From: Magnetofaba australis IT-1
GTDB taxonomy: Bacteria > Pseudomonadota > Magnetococcia > Magnetococcales > Magnetococcaceae
Direction of reading: 5' to 3'
Assembly: GCF_002109495.1 (NCBI RefSeq)
Contig: NZ_LVJN01000018.1
Span: forward strand, 1-64,000
DNA: 64,000 bases
Position numbers and translations under genes: made by a program. This document shows positions 32,839-41,430 of the stretch, in pieces. The first letter of the stretch is position 1; the number at the start of each line of letters is the position of its first letter. A model generated the notes under the pieces. It made no database searches, was not told the DNA's origin, and was given only the letters and a program-made list of their open reading frames with translations.

Positions 32839-33285
32839 TTAAGTGTGGTCAACGGGGGAGTCGCCCCGGTGCAGATTGGGATTGAACAGCGCCTTGGCGG
32901 GCATTTTACGCGGCCCGCCCTTGGGCGGTTCGGGCGGTTCGGGCAGCTCCAACGCTTTGGCGGCGGCGCGGCGCATATAGTGCGTCACCGCTTCATGAGA
33001 CATCAAACCATCCAGAATCGCCTGACTCAAGGGCGCATAACCGATCCAGTTGCGCACGCCGTCGGCGTCGGCCTCCACGAAGCCCACGCCGATCATGCGC
33101 TGTTTCGGGTCGGTGGAGCCTTCGCGAATCTCCACCCGCAGCTTGGCGATGCCCTGACCTTTTTGGTCGGGGAAGGTCCAGCCATGCAGGTGGATGCTCA
33201 ACGCCAGACGCGGGGCGTCGTCGTCGATGGGTTCGTAGATCTCCGGCAGGATCTCGGTTTTGTTATCGAAATAGATCTCCAACAC
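32839..33285 (-). CDS. Hypothetical protein between recN and clpS
   Basis: 148 residues, not recognised. The N-terminal two thirds alternate strands (LALSIHLHGWTFPD, IAKLRVEIREGS, RMIGVGFVEADADGVRNWIGY). The C-terminal tail is Pro/Lys-rich and looks disordered (LPEPPEPPKGGPRKMPAK). No signal peptide or membrane helix. It is flanked by recN (41 bp) and clpS (37 bp) on the same strand, so it is probably cotranscribed. Even codon use with its neighbours argues that it is native. Confidence 0.7.
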   Translation of the reverse strand: MLEIYFDNKTEILPEIYEPIDDDAPRLALSIHLHGWTFPDQKGQGIAKLRVEIREGSTDPKQRMIGVGFVEADADGVRNWIGYAPLSQAILDGLMSHEAVTHYMRRAAAKALELPEPPEPPKGGPRKMPAKALFNPNLHRGDSPVDHT

Positions 33286-33326
33286 ACACTCCTTGGCCGT
33301 GCTTGTCTTAACTCTGGCAGGGCGGC

Positions 33327-35009
33327 TTACCCACGCAGTTTGCGCGCATCGGCCACCAACTCCTGGGCGTTGTCGCGCGCCTTATCGGTGATTGTATCCC
33401 CGGCCAGCATGCGCGCCAACTCCTCGATCTGTTCGGCGGGGGTCAACTGGCTCACGCTGGTGCGCGTGCGTTGCCCCTTGGCCGTCTTCTCCACCTTCAT
33501 GTGGTGCTGACCGTGGGCCGCCACCTGGGGCAGGTGGGTGATGGCCAGCACCTGCCTTCCTGTGGCCGCCTGCGCCAGCTTGGCGCCGATGGCCGAGGCC
33601 ACGCGCCCGCCCACGCCCACATCCACTTCGTCAAAAATCAGCGTCGGCACGCTCACCGCGTCGGACAACTCTGTCTTCAGAGCCAACATCAGGCGCGCCA
33701 GTTCCCCGCCGGAGGCAACTTCTTTCAGCGGCTTAAGCGGTTCGCCGGGGTTGGCGCTGACCAGAATCACCGCCTCTTCGCGGCCATTGGCGCGGGGATC
33801 GCCGCCCTTCTCTTCGAACGCGACGTCCACCCGGGTGCGCCCCATATGCAGCTCCTTGAGCTGCTTTTCCACCCCTTTGACCAGCTTGGCGGCGGCTTTA
33901 CGGCGCGAAGCGCCGAGCTTGGACGCCGCCGCATCATACTCTTGGACACATTTGGCGCGCCGTTTCTCCCACGCGGATTGATCGCCGTCCAGATTGTCCA
34001 GCGCATCCAGCTCGGCGCGCCAGCGTTCGGCCAGCCCCTCCAACTCGTCGGAGTCGCAGCGATGCTTGCGCGCCAGCTTGATGATCAGGTCCAGGCGCTC
34101 CTCCAGATCCGCCAGTTGCGACGGGTCCAGCTCCAGGCCGTCACGATAGTGGCGCACCCGTTCGCTGGCGGCTTCCAACTCATAGTGCAGCGAGCGCACG
34201 CTTTCGGCGATGGGCTCGATGGCGGCGTCGATGGCGCTGGCGTCCTCCAGCTCGCCCACGGCGCGATTGGTCAGCTCCAGCGCCGCCCCTTCGCCCTGCT
34301 CCAGCAGCTCCAGAGCATTCTCCATGGCCCGCGCCAGCTTCTCGGCGTGACTCAAGCGGGCGCGTTGGGACTCCAGCTCCGCCTGTTCGCCCGGGCGCAC
34401 CCCGGCGGCGTCCAGCTCCTCCAGTTGATAGCTGAGAAAGCCGCGGCGCTCATGAGCCTGCTGGGCGTTGTCCTGAAGTTCGCGCAGGGCGCGGTCGGCC
34501 TCTTTCCATGCGGCATAGAGATCGCGCACGCCCTGGGTCAGCGCCGGGTGGGCGGCGAACTGATCCAGAATCGTCAGGTGCGCCGAGGCGTGCAGCAAGG
34601 ATTGGTGATCATGCTGGCCGTGGATATCCACCAGCAGATCGCCCAGCTCCGCCAGCGCCGACACCGGCGCCGGGGTCTCATTGATATACGCGCGAGTGCG
34701 GCCATTGGCGCTGATCACCCGACGCAGATGCAGATCCTCCTCCGGGTCCAGATCCAGGTCGCGCTCGGCCAGCCATTGGCGCGCCGGATGCTCTGGCGGC
34801 GGGCGAAAACGCCCCATGGCCATGGCTTTGTCGCAGCCGGCGCGTAGCAGCCCGGCGGCGGCGCGCTCGCCCAGCACCAGCCCCAGGGAGTCGATGAGGA
34901 TCGATTTGCCTGCGCCGGTCTCGCCGGTGATGACGGTCAGCCCGGCGTCAAAATTGAGGTCCAGCCGCTCGATCAGCGCTACATTCTCCACCACCAATTG
35001 ACGCAGCAT
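33327..35009 (-). CDS. recN: DNA repair protein RecN
   Basis: 560 residues. SMC-like ATPase: Walker A ITGETGAGKSILIDSL (about residue 30), the RecN motif DIHGQHDHQSLL, central coiled coil, and C-terminal signature EVASGGELARLMLALK with Walker B LIFDEVDVGVGG. It acts in double-strand-break repair and end tethering. Its start lies 4 bp after the nadK stop; a recN-nadK neighbourhood is very common in bacteria. No clear LexA box is seen, and it is likely expressed as part of the run from the DUF815 gene. Confidence 0.97.
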   Translation of the reverse strand: MLRQLVVENVALIERLDLNFDAGLTVITGETGAGKSILIDSLGLVLGERAAAGLLRAGCDKAMAMGRFRPPPEHPARQWLAERDLDLDPEEDLHLRRVISANGRTRAYINETPAPVSALAELGDLLVDIHGQHDHQSLLHASAHLTILDQFAAHPALTQGVRDLYAAWKEADRALRELQDNAQQAHERRGFLSYQLEELDAAGVRPGEQAELESQRARLSHAEKLARAMENALELLEQGEGAALELTNRAVGELEDASAIDAAIEPIAESVRSLHYELEAASERVRHYRDGLELDPSQLADLEERLDLIIKLARKHRCDSDELEGLAERWRAELDALDNLDGDQSAWEKRRAKCVQEYDAAASKLGASRRKAAAKLVKGVEKQLKELHMGRTRVDVAFEEKGGDPRANGREEAVILVSANPGEPLKPLKEVASGGELARLMLALKTELSDAVSVPTLIFDEVDVGVGGRVASAIGAKLAQAATGRQVLAITHLPQVAAHGQHHMKVEKTAKGQRTRTSVSQLTPAEQIEELARMLAGDTITDKARDNAQELVADARKLRG

Positions 35010-35013
35010 GGGG

Positions 35014-35904
35014 TTATCCTTCAGCGTCCGGGGCGACGGCCTGCTCGGTCCAGCGCAATTTGCGCCGCAGCAGCTCGTAGTAGTTGCGTTCGGGGGGGTG
35101 AATCACTTGCAGGGGGTAGTCCCCGGCGCGGGCGACGATCTCATCGCCGTCGGCCAGTTGCACGCCGATCTGGCCATCCACCGTGAGCAGGCGGTCGGCG
35201 CCGTCGTTGGGCAGTTTGATGCTGATCTCCACATTGCCGGGCACCACGATGGGGCGGTTGCTCAGGGTGTGCGGGCAGATGGGGGTGAGCACAATGGCGT
35301 CCATCTTCGGGTGGATGATAGGGCCGCCAGCGGACATGGCGTAGGCGGTGGAGCCGGTGGGCGTAGCCAGGATCAGGCCGTCGGCGCGATTGGCGAACAC
35401 GTGCTGGCCGTCGATGGAGACCTGAAACTCCATCATGCGCGCCAAATGCCCTTTGTGCGCCACCACGTCGTTGAGGGCGGCGTAGCTGGAGACCTCGCCG
35501 TTGTGACGTTTGAGGAACGCCTTGAGCATGGTGCGCGACTCCACCCGGTAGTGGCCGGAGAGCACCTGCTCGAGGGTTTCGAACATGGCGTGGTGGGGCG
35601 TTTCGGTGAGGAAGCCCAGCCGCCCCATGTTGACCCCCAGCAGGGGCGCGCGCCAGCGCACGGTGGAGCGCGCGGCGCCGATGAAAGTGCCGTCGCCGCC
35701 AATCACCACCATCAGGTCCAGCCCCTGGGCCATGATGTCCTGTTTTTTGCGCACCGCCACCGATTCCGGGATCCCCGCCGCCTCGCCGCTGGTGGGGGAG
35801 ACCACCACCGAAAGGCCGCGCTGATGCAGCCAATGCGCCAGCTGGCCCATGGCCACCAGGGCTTGGGAATCGCTGCGTTTGGCGATGATGCCGATGTTGC
35901 GCAC
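35014..35904 (-). CDS. nadK: NAD kinase
   Basis: 296 residues, normal for bacterial NadK. GGDGTF (about residue 67) is the phosphate-binding/catalytic motif. NMGRLGFLTE follows, and DGLILATPTGSTAYAMSAGGPIIHP is the second signature. It makes NADP+ from NAD+ and ATP. GTG start at 35904; the upstream DUF815 gene ends 2 bp before, so translation is likely coupled. Confidence 0.96.
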   Translation of the reverse strand: MRNIGIIAKRSDSQALVAMGQLAHWLHQRGLSVVVSPTSGEAAGIPESVAVRKKQDIMAQGLDLMVVIGGDGTFIGAARSTVRWRAPLLGVNMGRLGFLTETPHHAMFETLEQVLSGHYRVESRTMLKAFLKRHNGEVSSYAALNDVVAHKGHLARMMEFQVSIDGQHVFANRADGLILATPTGSTAYAMSAGGPIIHPKMDAIVLTPICPHTLSNRPIVVPGNVEISIKLPNDGADRLLTVDGQIGVQLADGDEIVARAGDYPLQVIHPPERNYYELLRRKLRWTEQAVAPDAEG

Positions 35905-35906
35905 GC

Positions 35907-36812
35907 TCAGGGCTCCGTGTTCTCAGGGCTGATTGACCCCGTGGCCAATTGGCCGGTCAGGTCGGTGATGAACTGTTGCGCCACCCGGCCGCTGCGCGCG
36001 CCGCGGGTGCGCGCCCACAACAGGGCGCGCCGCTCCAGTTCGGAAATCTCCAGCGACAACTGTAACTTCTGCGCCTGATGTCTGACAATGGCCAGATAGT
36101 CGTTCTGATCCATGGGGTGGAACCCCAGCCACAGGCCAAAGCGGTCGGAGAGGCTGATGCGCTCCTCCACCGTCTCCTCCGGGTGTAGCTGGCCGTCGTC
36201 GCCGGGGGCGTCCACCGAGAAGCGGCGCGGCATCAGGTGGCGACGGTTGGAGGTAGCATAGAACAGCACATTCTCCGGGCGCGCCTCCACGCCCCCCTCC
36301 AGGGCCGCCTTGAGCGCCTTGTAGGAGACATCATCCTCTTCGAACGACAGATCGTCGCAGTAAAGCAGAAAACGGGCGGGCAGGGGGCGCAGTTGCGCCA
36401 TCAGCTGCGGCAACTGGTCCAGATCCTCCTTGAGAATCTCCACCAGCTTCAGGCCTTGGTTGGCCAACTGCGTGGCTGCCGCCTTGACCAGAGTGGATTT
36501 GCCGGTGCCCCGCGCGCCCCACAGCAGAGCGTTGTTGGCGGGCAGTCCTGCGGCGAACTGGGCGGTGTTGCGCAGCAGAACATCCTTGGCGCGGTCGATG
36601 CCCAGCAGGTCGTCGGGGTTGCACATGGCGGGGGTGGAGACCACCTCGATGACCCCCTCCAGCGGATTTAATCGGCGCCAACGGAACGCACGGGAATGGC
36701 TGAGGGTCTGAAGGGGCAGGCCGCGCGCCGGCGTGGCGCGATCCAGCCAGCGTTCGATGCGCTCAAGCAGTCCCAGCCATCGTCTGGCGCTGATGGGAAA
36801 CAGCGTGTTCAC
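35907..36812 (-). CDS. DUF815-family AAA+ ATPase
   Basis: 301 residues from a GTG at 36812 (AAGAGAA upstream). Walker A is ALLWGARGTGKSTLVKA and Walker B LLYCDDLSFEEDD, followed by LEGGVEARPENVLFYATSNRRHLM and EERISLSDRFGLWLGFHPMDQNDYL, the diagnostic stretch of DUF815 (YcaO-unrelated AAA+) ATPases found widely in proteobacteria. Cellular function unknown; the fold suggests a remodelling or maturation ATPase. First gene of the leftward run ahead of nadK and recN. The open frame extends far upstream across folE2 and proS but is meaningless there. Confidence 0.85.
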   Translation of the reverse strand: MNTLFPISARRWLGLLERIERWLDRATPARGLPLQTLSHSRAFRWRRLNPLEGVIEVVSTPAMCNPDDLLGIDRAKDVLLRNTAQFAAGLPANNALLWGARGTGKSTLVKAAATQLANQGLKLVEILKEDLDQLPQLMAQLRPLPARFLLYCDDLSFEEDDVSYKALKAALEGGVEARPENVLFYATSNRRHLMPRRFSVDAPGDDGQLHPEETVEERISLSDRFGLWLGFHPMDQNDYLAIVRHQAQKLQLSLEISELERRALLWARTRGARSGRVAQQFITDLTGQLATGSISPENTEP

Positions 36813-36867
36813 GTCGATTCTCTTTAGTCTGGAAAGATTTGGATGGAGAAACGGCCAAGCGGCGCCT

Positions 36868-36896
36868 TTCGCCGCAACCGCTTTTGACTTTATACT
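36868..36896 (+). promoter_or_regulatory. Possible promoter for folE2
   Basis: TATACT (36891-36896) is a good -10; TTTCGC at 36868-36873 is a weak -35 with a 17-bp spacer. It is located in the 177-bp divergent gap upstream of folE2. No zinc-responsive (Zur) operator was recognised. Confidence 0.3.
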
Positions 36897-36989
36897 AACG
36901 CCCGCACGAAAGCACCGGCGGATGGAGAATGCGCAGCGCCTCGCGCGCTGTTGGCCATTCGCCGCGCTCTTTTGCGCAACCCAATAGAG

Positions 36990-37832
36990 ATGACTCTCAT
37001 GGACGAAAAAGTGAGCAATTTGATGCCCGACTGCTGTGACGCCTCCGCCGACGCCCTGCCCGATATGCAGGCCTCTCGCGACACCCGCCGTCTGCCCATC
37101 GATAAAGTGGGCGTGAAGGGCATTCGCCACCCCATTGTGGTGAAGGATCGCAATCGCGGCGCGCAGAACACCGTGGCCGATATCAACATGACGGTGAATC
37201 TGCCGCACCACTTCAAAGGCACGCACATGTCGCGCTTTCTGGAGGTGCTGGCCGACCACGACGACGCCATCTCGGTGGAGAATCTGCCGGATCTGCTGAC
37301 CAAGGTGCAGGAGCGGCTGTCGGCCCACGAGGCCCATATTGAGATGACCTTCCCCTACTTTATGCGCAAGGAGGCTCCGGTCTCCAAGCAGGCGGGATTG
37401 ATGGACTATCAGGCGCGCTTTGTGGCCTCCAAAAAGGGCGATGAGTTTCTCATGACCCTGGGGGTGGACGTGGCGGTGACCTCGTTGTGCCCCTGCTCCA
37501 AGGAGATCTCCCAGTATGGCGCGCACAACCAGCGCTCCCTGGTGAGCCTGAATATTCAATCCAACGCATTCGTCTGGATTGAGGAGCTCATCGAGCTGGT
37601 GGAGGCCAACGCCTCGTGCGAGCTCTACGCCATCCTCAAGCGTCCTGACGAAAAATACGTCACCGAGCGCGCCTATGAGAATCCGCGCTTTGTGGAGGAT
37701 ATGGTGCGCGACCTGGCCGAAAAGCTGGACGCCGACGCGCGCATCACCTGGTTCTCCGTCGCCTCGGAAAACTTTGAATCGATTCACAACCACTCCGCCT
37801 ACGCCTTCATCGAAGGCGGAGAAGCACGCTAA
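36990..37832 (+). CDS. folE2: GTP cyclohydrolase FolE2 (type IB)
   Basis: 280 residues. The family signature is visible in LPIDKVGVKGIRHPIVV, FKGTHMSRFLEVL and the metal-site region VTSLCPCSKEISQYGAHNQRS, with NFESIHNHSAYAFI at the end. FolE2 converts GTP to dihydroneopterin triphosphate for folate or queuosine-type pathways and can use metals other than zinc. ATG 36990 is taken as the start; ATG 36999 is equally possible. It is followed by proS after 12 bp, probably cotranscribed. Confidence 0.93.
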   Translation: MTLMDEKVSNLMPDCCDASADALPDMQASRDTRRLPIDKVGVKGIRHPIVVKDRNRGAQNTVADINMTVNLPHHFKGTHMSRFLEVLADHDDAISVENLPDLLTKVQERLSAHEAHIEMTFPYFMRKEAPVSKQAGLMDYQARFVASKKGDEFLMTLGVDVAVTSLCPCSKEISQYGAHNQRSLVSLNIQSNAFVWIEELIELVEANASCELYAILKRPDEKYVTERAYENPRFVEDMVRDLAEKLDADARITWFSVASENFESIHNHSAYAFIEGGEAR

Positions 37833-37844
37833 TAAGGGCCGCCG

Positions 37845-39587
37845 ATGCTCAAATTCACCGAAACGCTGATCCCCACCCTCAAAGAGGACCCCGTGGAGGC
37901 CCAGGTGGTCTCGCACAAACTGATGGTCCGCGCCGGTCTGATCCGGCAGTTGGCCGCCGGGATCTACACCTGGCTGCCCATGGGGCTTAAGGTGTTGCGC
38001 AAGGTGGAGCATATCGTGCGCCAGGAGATGGACCGCTCCGGCGCCCAGGAGGTGCTGATGCCGGCGGTGCAGCCCGCCGAGCTGTGGAAGGAGTCCACCC
38101 GCTGGGAGCAGTATGGCAAAGAGCTGCTGCGCATCCACGATCGCCACGATCGCGACTTCTGCTTCGGTCCCACCCATGAAGAGGTGATCACCGATCTGGT
38201 GCGCAAGAACCTGCAATCATATAAGCAGTTGCCCGCCAACTTCTATCAGATTCAGACCAAGTTTCGCGACGAAGTGCGGCCCCGCTTCGGCATCATGCGG
38301 GGCCGCGAATTCCTCATGAAGGACGCCTACTCCTTCGATCTCAACGTCGAAGGGCTGGATCAGAGCTACGAGCGCATGTTCCAGGCCTACAAGCGCATTT
38401 TTCAGCGTTGCGGTCTGGCGTTCCGCCCGGTGGAGGCCGACACCGGCTCCATTGGCGGGGCTTCGTCCCATGAGTTCCATGTGCTGGCGGACTCCGGCGA
38501 GGACACCATCGCCTCGTGCAGCGCCTGCGACTACGCCGCCAATCTGGAGAAGGCTACCGCCGCGCCAGCGCCCGCCGCGACAGCAGCGGAAGCTGCGGCA
38601 GACATGACGCGGGTGGAGACCCCCACCCAGAAGACCATTGAAGAGGTGGCCAGCGCGCTGAACGTCTCACCGGCGCAGTGCGTCAAGACCCTGGTGTGGC
38701 GCGATGCCGAGAGCGATGCCTGGTTCCTGCTGCTGCTGCGCGGCGACCACGAACTCAACGAAGTGAAGGCGACCAATATCGCCGGGGCGATGTCGTTCAT
38801 GCCTGAGCCCGGCGACGTGGCGTCCGCCCTGGGGGTTCAGGTCGGCTTCCTGGGTCCGGTGGGGGCGGAGAACTTCCCGGTGGATGTGCGCATCATCGCC
38901 GATCACGCTCTGAAGGGCGCGCACAATATGGTGTGCGGCGCCAATGAGGCCGGTTGGCATCTGCGCGGCGTCAACTGGAACCGCGACCTGGCCGCCCCGG
39001 AATTCGCCGACCTGCGCAATGTGGTGGAGGGCGATGGCTGCCCCCGCTGCGAGGCTGGCAAGCTGAAATTGAACCGTGGCATTGAGGTGGGGCACGTCTT
39101 TAAGCTAGGGACCAAATACTCCGAGGCCCTCAATGTTTCGGTGTTGGATGAGAACGGGCGCGGCGTTAACCCCATCATGGGCTGCTACGGCATCGGCGTG
39201 TCGCGCATCGTCGCCGCCGCCATTGAGCAGAACCATGATGACAATGGCATCGTCTGGCCCATCAATCTGGCCCCGGCGCAGGTGCATGTGATCATCCTCA
39301 ATCCCAAGGAGGAGGCCGCCGCCCTCACCGCTGTGGATATGGCCCGTCGTCTGGAGCACGCCGGTTTGGAAGTGCTGCTGGACGACCGCGACGAGCGCCC
39401 CGGGGTGAAGTTCAAGGACGCCGACCTGCTGGGGCTGCCGGTGCGTCTGGTGGTGGGCGGCCGCTCCTTTAAAGAGGATCAGGTGGAGTTGAAAATGCGC
39501 CGCGCGCCGGAGCCCATCAAGCTGCCCAAAAACGACGCTGTGGATTACATTACCGCCAAGGTGATGGAGGCGCAGGCCATCGTTTGA
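37845..39587 (+). CDS. proS: Prolyl-tRNA synthetase (bacterial type)
   Basis: 580 residues. Class II motifs: GIYTWLPMGLKVLRKVE, motif 2 in TKFRDEVRPRFGIMRGREFLMKDAYSF, and motif 3 in NPIMGCYGIGVSRIVAAAIEQ. Between motifs 2 and 3 is the inserted YbaK-like editing domain (about 225-400) that clears mischarged Ala-tRNA(Pro); a short Ala-rich linker precedes it. C-terminal anticodon domain: AAALTAVDMARRLEHAGLEVLLDDRDERPGVKFKDADLLG. All expected elements are present and length is normal. Confidence 0.97.
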   Translation: MLKFTETLIPTLKEDPVEAQVVSHKLMVRAGLIRQLAAGIYTWLPMGLKVLRKVEHIVRQEMDRSGAQEVLMPAVQPAELWKESTRWEQYGKELLRIHDRHDRDFCFGPTHEEVITDLVRKNLQSYKQLPANFYQIQTKFRDEVRPRFGIMRGREFLMKDAYSFDLNVEGLDQSYERMFQAYKRIFQRCGLAFRPVEADTGSIGGASSHEFHVLADSGEDTIASCSACDYAANLEKATAAPAPAATAAEAAADMTRVETPTQKTIEEVASALNVSPAQCVKTLVWRDAESDAWFLLLLRGDHELNEVKATNIAGAMSFMPEPGDVASALGVQVGFLGPVGAENFPVDVRIIADHALKGAHNMVCGANEAGWHLRGVNWNRDLAAPEFADLRNVVEGDGCPRCEAGKLKLNRGIEVGHVFKLGTKYSEALNVSVLDENGRGVNPIMGCYGIGVSRIVAAAIEQNHDDNGIVWPINLAPAQVHVIILNPKEEAAALTAVDMARRLEHAGLEVLLDDRDERPGVKFKDADLLGLPVRLVVGGRSFKEDQVELKMRRAPEPIKLPKNDAVDYITAKVMEAQAIV

Positions 39588-39708
39588 GCCGCGAATGATA
39601 ACACCTCGCGTCTTAACGGTTTCCTCTCGTCGCGCAATTGGCTATGTTTGAAAGCGATCCGTTGTGCAAGAGAGACGTTCCAAACCTCTAAAATGATGGG
39701 AAGCGCTC

Positions 39709-40254
39709 ATGCCTGAGACCTTTCTGGATGCGGTGCGCGGGGCGGTGCAGGAGATCGCCGAGACCATGCTGTTCCTTGAGATCGAAGCCAAGGAGTCCAG
39801 CCATGGCAAATCCGAAATGCCGGTGGATGTGAGCGCGATATTGGGGTATAGCGGCGGTCTGCGCGGCTCGGTGAGTCTCTCCGGGCCGGAGTCCAGCGTG
39901 TTGAAACTGGCCTCGGCGCTGCTGGGCGAAGAGCGCGAGGCGTTCGATGCCGAGATGGAGGACGCCTACTCGGAGTTGGCCAATATGATCGCCGGCGGCG
40001 TGCAGAGCCGTCTGGAGAGCGTATTCGGCTCCATCAAACTCTCCACTCCGGTGATCATTCGGGGCAAGAACCACACCGTCACCAGCGACCACGCTTTCGA
40101 GTGCGTCAACCACGCCTTTGCGCTGGAGGGGGATGGTTTCTGCGTCAATGTCTTCTACCACCCTGACTCCCTGCAGCAGCTCACTGCCGACGCCGCCGTG
40201 ACGGCGGACGCCGACTCCGCAACACAAGGTGCTGAGGTCGTCGATGGCCAGTGA
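39709..40254 (+). CDS. CheX-like chemotaxis phosphatase-family protein, copy 1
   Basis: 181 residues. The core VSAILGYSGGLRGSVSLSGPESSVLKLASALLG followed by AYSELANMIAGGVQSRLE matches the CheC/CheX/FliY family. ELAN fits the E-x2-N active-site motif that dephosphorylates CheY-P. A low-complexity Ala/Asp tail ends it. It overlaps the next, related gene by 11 nt, so the two are cotranscribed and probably arose by tandem duplication. No cheA, cheY or receptor genes are in the window. Confidence 0.8.
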   Translation: MPETFLDAVRGAVQEIAETMLFLEIEAKESSHGKSEMPVDVSAILGYSGGLRGSVSLSGPESSVLKLASALLGEEREAFDAEMEDAYSELANMIAGGVQSRLESVFGSIKLSTPVIIRGKNHTVTSDHAFECVNHAFALEGDGFCVNVFYHPDSLQQLTADAAVTADADSATQGAEVVDGQ

Positions 40255-40972
40255 GGGGTTGTCGGCGGAGAGTTTTCTGATTCCCCTGCGCGAAGCGGTG
40301 CAGGAGATCGCCGAAACCATGCTGTTTGTCGGCGTGGAGCCGGGCCCCAGCGACGATGAGTCACGCCATCGCAAAGCCGATTTCAGCGCTGTGGTGGGGT
40401 ATAGCGGCAGCATCAAAGGCAGCATGCGACTGGCCGCGCCCGATGGCGGCGCCCGTGAACTGGCGGGAGCGCTGTTGGGCGAAGAGCGCGAAAGCATGGA
40501 TGACGAGATGCAGGACGCCTACGCCGAGATGGCCAATATGATCGCCGGTGGTCTGCAATCGCGGCTGGAGGAGAGCATCGGCCATATCAGTCTGACGCCG
40601 CCGGTGTTCATCGATGGAACCGGGCACTCGGTGCGCAGCGACCACTCATTCGCCTGCTGTTCGCAGGACTTCACTCTGGAGAGCGGCGAGACCTTTTTGT
40701 GTGAGGTCTACTATCGCTTGGAGGAGCTGGAACAGAGCGAAGTGGCGCAGTTTGGTCTGGCGGTGGTGGATCAAGAGGACGCGGGAGACACCGCGCAAGG
40801 AGCGGGTATGAGCGAAGAGCAGATCAAAGACGCCGTGCGCGAAGCGCTGGCGCAGAAGCTGAACGAAATTCTGACTGATGAGAGCCGCCAACAGGTGCGC
40901 GCCGCGCTGCCGGATGTGGCCGAAAAGCTGATCCGCGAAGAGATCGAGCGCATTGAAAAAGAGGGGCTGTAA
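40244..40972 (+). CDS. CheX-like protein, copy 2, with an extra C-terminal helix domain
   Basis: 242 residues. The first 170 repeat the fold of the upstream gene (LREAVQEIAETMLFVGVE; FSAVVGYSGSIKGSMRLA; AYAEMANMIAGGLQSRLE, with E-x2-N intact as EMAN). A linker leads to about 50 further residues (EEQIKDAVREALAQKLNEI, then LPDVAEKLIREEIERIEKE). That tail resembles the conserved C-terminal helices of PopZ/DUF2497 proteins and the tails of some response regulators. It may bind a polar or receptor-cluster partner. The tail assignment is by motif resemblance only. Confidence 0.78.
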   Translation: MASEGLSAESFLIPLREAVQEIAETMLFVGVEPGPSDDESRHRKADFSAVVGYSGSIKGSMRLAAPDGGARELAGALLGEERESMDDEMQDAYAEMANMIAGGLQSRLEESIGHISLTPPVFIDGTGHSVRSDHSFACCSQDFTLESGETFLCEVYYRLEELEQSEVAQFGLAVVDQEDAGDTAQGAGMSEEQIKDAVREALAQKLNEILTDESRQQVRAALPDVAEKLIREEIERIEKEGL

Positions 40973-41055
40973 GCCGCGCCTCCCATCCTGCCGCGCCCGC
41001 TTCAGGGCGCAGCCTGTTTCCCTGCGCCATTCCTCGCACTGATATTGAGTCAACG

Positions 41056-41420
41056 CAATCCAAAATTGTACAGAGCGCCAAATGTTTACGTGACGTAGGC
41101 CCGGCTACGCTGGCTATTGGTCGCCGACTGGTCGGCGGCGGGGTGATTCGGGCCATCCATGGCCCTCACCCTTCGGGCTCGCTGCGCGAGTCCGATTTGG
41201 CAATCCTGCCAAATCGTCTGGGGGCCGCGCCCCCAGCGGGTGTGGGCGGAGCCCACGGTGTGTCTGTTGATCTTGGGAACTCGAGGGCAAAGCCCTCGAT
41301 ATCTTTCCTGTCCAAAAACCACCAATGTCCAATTCTGAATCTGGCTGAGTAAAGGTGCTCAAGGGCAAAGCCCTCGATATCTTCCATTTTCAAAATCGCC
41401 ACTGTGCAATTTTGAATTCG
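41056..41420. repeat. Hairpin-mosaic intergenic repeat, copy D
   Basis: Same module order as copies A and B: CGCCGAC-tg-GTCGGCG (41122-41137), GGGCCAT-cc-ATGGCCC, CGATTTGGCA-atcc-TGCCAAATCG (41193-41216), GGGGGC-cgc-GCCCCC, GTGGGC-gga-GCCCAC and CTCGAGGGC-aaa-GCCCTCGA. A second copy of the last module (AGGGC-aaa-GCCCT) follows near 41360-41385. It lies between the convergent CheX-like and mrcA genes. Weak open frames here are not conserved. Confidence 0.88.
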
Positions 41421-41430
41421 CCTGAAAATA

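Noticed and set aside
36813-38216. Minus-strand extension of the DUF815 frame across folE2 and proS
   Set aside because: Lies antisense to two well-recognised genes, and homology starts only at the GTG at 36812.
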